Assembly (NCBI RefSeq): GCF_964656455.1 | Contig: NC_135716.1 | Location: 106,300,389-106,364,388, forward strand | Reading direction: 5' to 3' | DNA: 64,000 bases | Origin: Halichoerus grypus | Taxonomy: Eukaryota; Chordata; Mammalia; Carnivora; Phocidae | Shown: piece by piece, positions 57,404-64,000 of the stretch | Layout of the letters: each line of letters starts with the position of its first letter | How positions within the stretch are numbered: the first letter of the stretch is position 1 | Notes under the pieces: model-generated | The model's database searches: none | What the model saw: the letters and a program-made list of their open reading frames with translations, nothing else | Told to the model about the DNA's origin: nothing | Position numbers and translations under genes: made by a program

Positions 57404-58190
57404 ATGAGGAAACAAAGAAATCTGTTCCAAATGAAAGAACAAGACAAAAACCTCAGAAAAAGATCTTAATGGTATGAAGATAAGTAATATATCTGATAAA
57501 GAGTACAAGGTAATGGTGAAAAAGAAGCTCACCAAACTCAGAAGAGGAATGAATGAACTCAATGAGAACTTCAACAAAGACACAGAAAATATTTCGAAGG
57601 TTATAAACAGAAGTCACAGAGCTGAAGAATACAACTGAAGTGAAAAATGCACTAGAGAGGATCAACAGCAGACTTGATGAAGCAGAAGTGATTAGAAGAC
57701 AGAGCAGTAGAACTTACCCAGAGCATCAATAAGAAAAAATAATTAAAAAAAAATGAATATAGCTTAAGGGACTTATGAGATAACATCTAGTGGATTAACA
57801 TTTGCATTATAGGGGTCCCAGAAGGAGAAAAGAGAGAAAACAGTGCAAAGAAATTATTTGGAGATATAATGGCTGACAACTTCCCTAACCTGGGGGAGGA
57901 AACAAATATCCAGATCCAGGAAGCTCAGAGAGTTACAAAAAGGGTGAACCCAAAAAGAGCTACACCAAACACATTATAATTAAAATGCCAAAAGTTAGAG
58001 ATAAAGAGAGAATCTTAGAAGCAGCCAGAGAAGAACAAGGGAAACCCCATAAGACTATAAGCAGATTTTTCAGCAGAAACTTTGCAGGCCAGAAGAAAGT
58101 AGCCATGATATTGTCAAAGTGCTAAAAGGAAAAACAAACAAATGAATAAACAAACAAAAGCTTCCAACCAAGAATACCCTACCTGATGTA
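57404..58190 (+). pseudogene. L1 ORF1 remnant
   Basis: In intact L1, ORF1 encodes an RNA-binding coiled-coil trimeric chaperone. Here the nucleotide order is conserved: AGCTCACCAAACTCAGAAGA, GAGAACTTCAACAAAGACAC (coiled-coil part), GGGGTCCCAGAAGGAGAAAA (the GVPEGE motif of the RNA-recognition part), TGGCTGACAACTTCCCTAAC, GAGAGAATCTTAGAAGCAGC and TTGCAGGCCAGAAGAAAGTA. Stops occur early (the ...AAAAAGATCTTAATGG frame is broken). The 3' part after TACCCTACCTGATG is deleted relative to the family. I chose the start from the ATG after the leader; it is approximate. Confidence 0.8.
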
Positions 58191-58282
58191 AAATGTGACA
58201 TTAAAAACATAAGATGTAGGACAGGGAGAAGTAAAAATGTAGTTTTAGAATGTCATTAAGCTTAACTTGCTTATCAATTGTA

Positions 58283-58370
58283 CATACATACATACATATA
58301 TATATACACACACACACATATATATATACACACACACATATATATATACACAAACACACATACACATATA
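58283..58370. repeat. Compound (TA)n(CA)n minisatellite-like repeat
   Basis: Three to four repeats of a block made of CATATATATATA followed by CACACACACA, with period about 20-24 bases, preceded by CATACATACATACATA. It lies between the ORF1 and ORF2 remnants of the L1. Confidence 0.9.
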
Positions 58371-58505
58371 GGCTGTTATATGTGAGCCTCATGGCAACCA
58401 TACACCCAAGATAACAAGTAAGGAATAAAAAAGTAACACTAAAGAAAGCCATCAAATCTCAAGGGAAGAGAGCAAGACAAAAGAAAGGAACAGAGAAAAA
58501 CTTTT

Positions 58506-58506
<1 letters not shown>

Positions 58507-58543
<37 letters not shown>

Positions 58544-58732
58544 AAGATTTTATTCATTTATTTGACAGAGAGAGAAACAGTGAGAGAGGAAACACAAGCA
58601 GGGGGAGTGGGAGAGGGAGAAGCAGGCTTCCCGCAGAGCAGGGAGACCCTTGCGGGACTCGATCCCAAGACCCTGGGATCATGACCTGAGCCGAAGGCCA
58701 ATGCTTAACGACTGAGCCACCCAGGCGCCCCT
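58507..58732 (-). mobile_element. CAN-SINE, young class, in L1
   Basis: Antisense: (TTTA)n tail of eight or more units, GATTTTATTCATTTATTTGA, GGAGAAGCAGGCTTCCCGCA, ACTCGATCCCAAGACCCTGG, GCTTAACGACTGAGCCACCC, AGGCGCCCC. Exact 15-bp TSD AGAGAAAAACTTTTA at 58492-58506 and 58733-58747. One-base-shorter head (CAGTCGTTAAGC on the sense strand). Confidence 0.97.
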
Positions 58733-58850
58733 AGAGAAAAACTTTTAAAACAGCCAGAAAACAATTAACAAAATGGCAATAAGTACATACCTATCAAGAA
58801 TTACTTTAAATGTCAATGGCTTAAATTCTGCAATCAAAAGACATTAAGTG

Positions 58851-59050
58851 AGGGGCGCCTGGGTGGCTGAATTGGTTAAGTATCTGCCTTCGGCTCAGGT
58901 CATGATCTCAGCATCCTGGGACTGAGGTGCAAAACAGGCTCCCTGCTCAATTAGGAGTCTGCTACCCCTCTCCCTCTGGCCCTCCCCCTGCTCATGCTCT
59001 CTTGTGCGCTCTCTCTCTCAAATAAATAAATAAAATCTTAAAAAAAAAAA
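58851..59050 (+). mobile_element. CAN-SINE in L1 ORF2
   Basis: GGGGCGCCTGGGTGGCTGAA, TTGGTTAAGTATCTGCCTTC, TCATGATCTCAGCATCCTGG, GGCTCCCTGCTCAATTAGGA, CAAATAAATAAATAAAATCT and an A-tail. TSD ATTAAGTG at 58843-58850 and 59051-59058. The L1 reading resumes directly (GTGGCTGAATGGATTAAAAA). Confidence 0.95.
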
Positions 59051-59086
59051 ATTAAGTGGCTGAATGGATTAAAAAACCAAGACTCA

Positions 59087-59299
59087 GGGCACCTGGGTGG
59101 CTCAGTTGGTTGAGCAGCCGGCTTTTGATTTCAGCTCAGGTAGAAATCTCATGGGTTGTGGGATTGAGCCCTGCCTCGGGCTCCACACTCAGTGGGGAGT
59201 CTGCTTAGGATTCTCTCTCTCAGCTCCTTCCCCCACTTGCACGTGCATGTGCTCTCTCTCTCTAAAATAAACAAATAAATCTTTCCAAAAACAAACAAA
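59087..59299 (+). mobile_element. CAN-SINE, older class, in L1 ORF2
   Basis: GGCACCTGGGTGGCTCAGTT, GGTTGAGCAGCCGGCTTTTG, ATTTCAGCTCAGGTAGAAAT, GGGCTCCACACTCAGTGGGG, GATTCTCTCTCTCAG, AATAAACAAATAAATCTTTC and CAAA-rich tail. The older 'tttgatttcagctcagg' body. TSD CAAGACTC at 59078-59085 and 59300-59307, only 28 bp after the previous SINE's second TSD. Confidence 0.95.
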
Positions 59300-59446
59300 C
59301 AAGACTCCTCTATATGCTACCTAGAAAAAACTCCAGATGTAAGGACACACATAGACTGAAAATGAAAGAATGAAAAAAAGAATGTTTCATGAAAAGAGAA
59401 ATCAAAAGAAAGTGAGATTAGCTATACTTTAATCAGGCATAATACA

Positions 59447-59610
59447 TTTTTTTTTTTTTAAGAGAGAGCATGAGCGGGGGTGGGCAGAAAGAGAGAGAAT
59501 CTTAAGCAGACTCCACACTGAGTGTGGAGCCTGATGTGGGGCTCAATCTCACGACCCTGAGCCAAAACCAAGAGTTGGACACTTAACTAACAGTGCCACC
59601 CAAGTACCCC
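59447..59610 (-). mobile_element. CAN-SINE, older class, in L1 ORF2
   Basis: Antisense: T-run, AGAGAGAGCATGAGCGGGGG, AATCTTAAGCAGACTCCACA, the hairpin CCACACTGAGTGTGG, GCTCAATCTCACGACCCTGA, CACTTAACTAACAGTGCCAC. TSD AGGCATAATACA (59435-59446) and AGGCAAAATACA (59611-59622), one mismatch. Confidence 0.95.
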
Positions 59611-60673
59611 AGGCAAAATACACTTTAAAGCAAACTGTAATCAAAGACAACAATGGGCATTACATAATGATAAAAAAAGTCAATCCAACAAGAAAGTAGA
59701 GCACTTGTATATATTTATGCACCCAACATAGGAGCACCTGAATATATTAAGCAAATATTAATAGACCTAAATGGAAAAATTGACAATACTGACTCATGTC
59801 AGTGGATAGATCATTCAGACAGAAAATCAAAAAGGAAACATAAGCTTTAAACAACTAATTAGACAAGATGGACTTGTATCTACAGAACATACCATCCAAA
59901 AGCAGAAGAATACACACTCTTCTCAAGTACACATAGGACATCTTCAGGATACATCATATGTTAGGGCACAGAACAAGCCTCAATAAACTTAAAAATACTG
60001 AAATCATATCAAACATCTTCTCCAACCACAATGGTATGAAACTAGAAATCAATATAAGAAGAAAACTGAAGAAATCAAATGTATGTGGAGACTAAACCAC
60101 ATGCTAAAGAAAAACCAATAGATCAATGAAGAAATCAAAGAAGAACTCAAAAAATACCATCAGACAAATGAAAATGGTAATACAGCATACTAAAATCTAT
60201 ATGATGCAGCAAAAGCAGTTCTAAGATGTAAGTCATAGAGATACAGGTCTACCTCAAGAAACAAGACAAATCTCAAAACAACAATCTAAGTTTACACTTA
60301 GATGAACTAGAAAAAGAAGAACAAATGGATCCCAAAGTTAGTAAAAGGAAGGAAATAATAAAAATCAAATCAGAAATAAATGAAATGGAGACCAAAAAAA
60401 CAATAGAAAAGATCAATGAAACTAAGAGCTGTTTCTTTGAAAACATAAAGAAAATTGACAAACCTTTCATTAGATCCACTAAGAAAAAAAGAAAGGGGGC
60501 TCAAATACAGTCAGAAATGAAAAAGAAGTCACAACTGAAACCACAGAAATACAAAGGAACATAAGAACTACTATCAACAAATACACACCAACAAATTGGA
60601 CAACACGTTACAAGGCTAACTCATTTTACAAGGCCAGCATTATTTTGATACCAAAATCAGACAAAGATACTAC

Positions 60674-60706
60674 AAAAAAAAAAAAAGAAAGAAAGAAAGA
60701 AAGAAA
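60674..60706. repeat. A-run and (GAAA)n tract
   Basis: A12 followed by five GAAA units, embedded in the L1 ORF2 remnant. A short microsatellite expansion of an A-rich L1 segment. Confidence 0.9.
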
Positions 60707-62999
60707 ATTATGGACCAATATCCTTGAGGCACACTGATGCAAAAATCCTCAAGAAAATAATAGCAAATCAAATTTAACAACACATTAAAAGGATCATAGA
60801 TCATATACCATGATACAGTGTAATTTATTCCAGGGATGCAAGGATCATTCAACATTTACAAAGCAATCAATGTGGTACATCATATTAACAAAATAAATAA
60901 TAAAATTCATACAATCATTTCAATAGATGCAGAGAAAGCATTTTACAAAATTTAATATCCATTTATGGTAAAAATTCTCAATTGAGTGCATATAGACAGA
61001 ATTTGCCTCAACATAGTAAAGACCATCTATGGCAGGTCCACAGCTAACACCACACTCAACAGTGAAAAGCTAAAATTCTTTCCTATAAGATCAGGAATAA
61101 GACAAGGATGCCCAATTTCTCCACTTTTATTCAACACAGTACTGGAAGTCCTACCCAGAGCAATTAGAAGAAATAAAAGGCATACAATTGGAAAGGAAGA
61201 AGTAAACTGTCACTATTTGTGGATGGCATGAGTTTATATATAGAAAACTCTAAAGACTCCATCAAAAAACTGTTAAACTAATAAATAAAATCAGTGAAAT
61301 TTCAGGGTACAAAATCAATATGCAAAAAAACTGTTATTTTTCTATACACTAAGGATGAACTATTAGAAAGAAAAATCAAGAAAACAATCTCATTTGCAAA
61401 AGCATCAAAAAGAATCAAACACCCACAAACAAGTTTAATCAAGGTGAAAGTTCTGTACACTGAAAACTATGGATATTAATTAAAAAATTAAAGACACAAA
61501 TATAAAGACATTTCATGTTCTGGGATTAAAAAATTAATATTGTTAAAATGTCCATACTACCTAAAGCCATCTCCAGATTAATAAAATCCCTACCAAAATT
61601 CCAATAGAATTTTTCACAATCCTAAAATTTGTATGGAACCACAAAAACAATCTTGAGAAAGAAAAAAAAAAAAGCTGGATGCATCATGTTCTCTAATTTC
61701 AAAGCTACAGTAACTAAAACAGTATGGTATTGGCATGATGACAGACACAAAGACCAATGGAACAGAATAGAAAGCGCAGAAATAAACCCATGCATATATG
61801 GTCAATTAATTTACAACAAATGAAGCAGAATATACAATAGTGAAAGAAGTCTCTTCAATAAATGGTGTTGGGAAAACTGCACAGCTACATGCAAGAGAAT
61901 GAAATTAGACTAGTATCTTCTACCATACACAAAAGTTAACTCAAAACTGATTAAAGACTTAAGGAATTTAAGACTTGAAAGCATAAAACTCCTAGAAGAA
62001 AATATAGGCAGTAAACTCCTAGACATTACTCTTAGCAATGATTTTTTTGGATCTGACTCGTAAGGCAAAGGAAACAAAAACAAAAACAAACAAGTGGGAC
62101 TTCATCGAACTAAACAGCTTTTGCATAGTGAAGGAAACCATGAACAAAATGAAAAGGCAACCTAGTTGAGTGGGAAAAAATATTTACCAATCATGTCTGA
62201 TAAGGGGTTTATATCCAAAATGTATAAAGAACACACAAAATTCAATAACAACAACTACCACCACAACAAACAACCCAATTAAAAAATGGTCAGAGAATCT
62301 GAATAGACATTTTTCCAAAGAAGATATTCAGATAACCAAGAGGCACATAAAAAGATGCTCAACATCACTAATCATCATGGAAATACAAATCAAACATCAT
62401 AATGAAATATCACTTCACACCTGTCAGAATGGCTATTATCAAAGAGACAAGAGATAACAAATTTTGGTGAGGATGTTGGGAAAAGGGAATCCTCATGCAC
62501 TGCTGGCAGGAATGTAAATTGGGGCAGCCACTATGGAAAACAGTATGAGGATTCCTCAAAAAAATTAAAAACAGAACCAACATATGATTCCATAATTCCA
62601 CTTTTGGGTATTTATCAAAAGAAAACTAAAACACTAATTTGAAAAGATATATGCACCCTTGTTTTAACTGCAGCATTATTTACAATAGACAAGATACATA
62701 AACTACCTAGGTGTCCATAGATGGATAAATGAATAAAGAAGAGGTGGTATATATATATACCATGGAATACTACTCAGTTATAAAAAAAGAAGGAAATCTT
62801 GCCCTTTGCAACAACATGGCTGAATCTTAATGGTATTATATTAAATGAGATAAGTCATACAAAGATAAAAACCATATGATTTCACTTATATGTGGAATCT
62901 AAAAAACAAAACTCACAGATACAGAGAACAGATTGGTGGTTGCCAGAGGGGAGGGGGATTGGCAGTTTTTTTCATCTCTCTTATGTTAATTTTTTTTAA

Positions 63000-63892
63000 A
63001 TTTCTAGCATTTCCTTTTGATTATTTCTTATATTTTCCACTGCTATGCTTACATCATCCATCAGTTCTTGTATGATGTCTACTTTTTCCTTTAAAGTCTT
63101 TACTATATTACTCACAATTATTTAAAATTCCCTGTTTGATAATTCCAAAATCTGTGTCATATGTGAATATAGTTGTAATATTTGATTGTTACTCCAGACC
63201 ATGTTTTTTCTTTTCTTTAGGTATGACTCATAGCTGTGGTTGTTGTTGTTGTTGCTGTTGTTGTTGCAAGATTCATATGTTGTATTGCATACTAGGAATT
63301 GGGGTAAATAGGTTTCTAGTGTGAGGATTTATGTTACTCTAGCTAAAAGTTGGGCTTTGTTGAATGTTTGCTGTAACTACAGGTGTCAGAGGGTTCAAAT
63401 TCTTGTATTATCTTTGATTTTATCTCCCCTCTTAGCTTTTGGTTTCTCTAAACACTCCCTCAAAGGGTTTTTCTTGCATCTTCCAGGAATAATCCTCTAT
63501 TATTATACTGGAGCCTTTTAATGTGAATGGTAAGGTGTGGAGGTGAGGAATGATCTATAATCTCATGATTGATTAAATCTCAACCTTTTGTGTTTCTGGG
63601 CGGTGACCTTCACAGTGTGTCTACTTGTATGGCTCTTCTCACCCCCTGAGGGGAGACAGGAAAGTTCCCCGGGGGAACTGAAATGAGAGGGATGCTCTTC
63701 CCTCATGGATAAGGCTCAGATAAATTCCTTCCTCTTAGAGAAAAAACCTTGTTATGGAGAAGGTCTAGACATATTTGACAAGGATTACTCTTTCCCTCCC
63801 TCTGACAGAGCCAAAAGGGGATCCTTTCTCAGATCTTCATTATGAGAATCTGATATGGTGCCTGGAGGTAAAGCCCCTGGAAGTGTGAGATT
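63000..63892 (-). repeat. Old L1M 3' UTR remnant, antisense
   Basis: GATAATTCCAAAATCTGTGT, GTGAGGATTTATGTTACTCT, TTGCTGTAACTACAGGTGTC and AGAGGGTTCAAATTCTTG fit the antisense 3' UTR of an old L1M/HAL1-like element, although the match weakens after about 63500. It directly abuts the truncated 3' end of the sense L1. Boundaries and subfamily are uncertain. Confidence 0.5.
63236..63268. repeat. (GTT)n trinucleotide repeat
   Basis: About ten GTT units with one GCT interruption. The Cys-repeat open frame over it is an artefact. Confidence 0.92.
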
Positions 63893-64000
63893 TTTATTTT
63901 TATTTATTTATTTGAGAGAGAGAGAGTGCAGGCACTTGCATGAGTGGGGAGGGGGGAGGGGTAGAGGGACAGAGAGAAGCAGGTTCCCCGCTGATCAGGG
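63893..64000 (-). mobile_element. CAN-SINE, cut by window end
   Basis: Antisense tail and body only: TTTTTATTTATTTATTTGAG, (GA)n, GGACAGAGAGAAGCAGGTTC, CCCGCTGATCAGGG. The head lies beyond the window, so class and TSD cannot be settled. Confidence 0.9.

Larger units (their letters stand above)
58773..62902 (+). pseudogene. L1 ORF2 remnant (endonuclease-RT)
   Basis: Intact L1 ORF2 encodes an apurinic-type endonuclease, a reverse transcriptase and a C-terminal zinc-knuckle region. The start ATGGCAATAAGTACATACCT with TTTAAATGTCAATGGCTTAA (the N-V-N-G of the endonuclease N-terminus) is clear. RT-region blocks include TAAGACAAGGATGCCCAATT (RQGCP) at about 61098, and the catalytic block TTTGTGGATGGC at 61216-61227. 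The latter reads F-V-D-G where active L1s have F-A-D-D, so one catalytic Asp is lost. DNA between the thumb-side segment ending ACAAATTGGACAACACG (about 60606) and CAAGGCTAACTCATTTTACA is missing, and three SINEs interrupt the endonuclease part. The end is set at the TAA after TTATATGTGGAATC. Confidence 0.85.
56738..62968 (+). mobile_element. Near full-length, inactive L1 (L1M type)
   Basis: A 5' UTR-like GC-richer leader (56738-57400), an ORF1 remnant, an intergenic segment, an ORF2 remnant and the start of a 3' UTR ending at TTGCCAGAGGGGAGGGGG are in canonical order. About 6.2 kb spans 5.4 kb of L1 plus four SINEs. The 3' end is cut short without an A-tail; other L1 sequence in the opposite orientation follows. 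Many stops and frameshifts make it non-functional. Confidence 0.88.

Noticed and set aside
60986..61231. Open frame of 81 codons with reverse-transcriptase-like residues
   Set aside because: It is part of the decayed L1 ORF2, ending by frameshift just at the catalytic block; not a separate gene.
63136..63324. Cys-rich small open frame
   Set aside because: The Cys run comes from the (GTT)n microsatellite read in one frame.
1..64000. CRISPR array, operon or prokaryotic mobile system
   Set aside because: There is no regularly spaced repeat array, and the SINE, LINE and MIR content is diagnostic of a mammalian nuclear genome.

Overview
This is 64 kb of non-coding mammalian nuclear DNA. The organism is a caniform carnivore. 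The best single clue is a set of 18 tRNA-Lys-derived CAN-SINE (SINEC) copies, whose heads read GGGGNGCCTGGGTGGCTCAG and whose tails are CT-rich followed by (AAATA)n. The form typical of dogs, with a GGGATCCCTGGGTGGCGCAG head, is absent, and five copies carry a one-base-deleted head plus a GTGTTCCCTCTCTCNCTGT tail. From family knowledge I infer an arctoid (bear, seal or mustelid) rather than a canid. I recognise no protein-coding exon. The longest open frame is about 149 codons and matches nothing I know, so the window is intergenic or deep intronic.

Layout. 1-12 kb: mostly AT-rich unassigned sequence with L2 fragments (1.2, 4.3, 6.1 and 11.5 kb), MIRs near 10 kb, an old and a young SINE at 4.9 and 5.6 kb, and the 97-bp tail of a modern carnivore L1 at 9.7 kb. 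12-18 kb: three minus-strand SINEs, one splitting an L2 at 17.3 kb, plus a 5'-truncated L1 3' end at 15.8 kb. 17.5-32.2 kb: a SINE-free stretch of 14.7 kb with a G-rich/CpG-bearing unique patch (18.3-18.8 kb), a TG repeat, a candidate minus-strand retrocopy (26.3 kb), MIRs and a MER5-type MITE. 29-33.3 kb: a mosaic of minus-strand L1M fragments with one SINE. 33.3-41 kb: ancient repeats, a MIR split by a SINE carrying an unusual 5' extension, a minus L1 3' end with a perfect AT palindrome, and a plus L1 3' end. 42-44 kb: a stack of nested insertions (old L1, then a younger L1 3' end with a SINE inside it, and separately a Tigger-type DNA transposon). 44-54 kb: unique sequence, three related ancient repeats, MIRs, and a tRNA-Ile-like pseudogene at 51.7 kb. 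55-64 kb: a long minus-strand L1ME 3' UTR, then a nearly full-length but dead plus-strand L1 (5' UTR, ORF1 and ORF2 remnants) hit by four SINEs in 1.1 kb, then another minus L1 remnant and a SINE cut by the window edge.

No genes work together here; what can be read is insertion history. For most SINEs and several L1 tails I located target-site duplications (TSDs) by eye, which fixes element boundaries and relative ages. I found no CRISPR array, operon or evident undescribed system. The items most worth checking are the nested stack, the SINE with a 56-bp 5' extension inside a MIR, the isolated tRNA-like pseudogene, the 46-bp perfect palindrome and the unique GC/CpG-richer patches.
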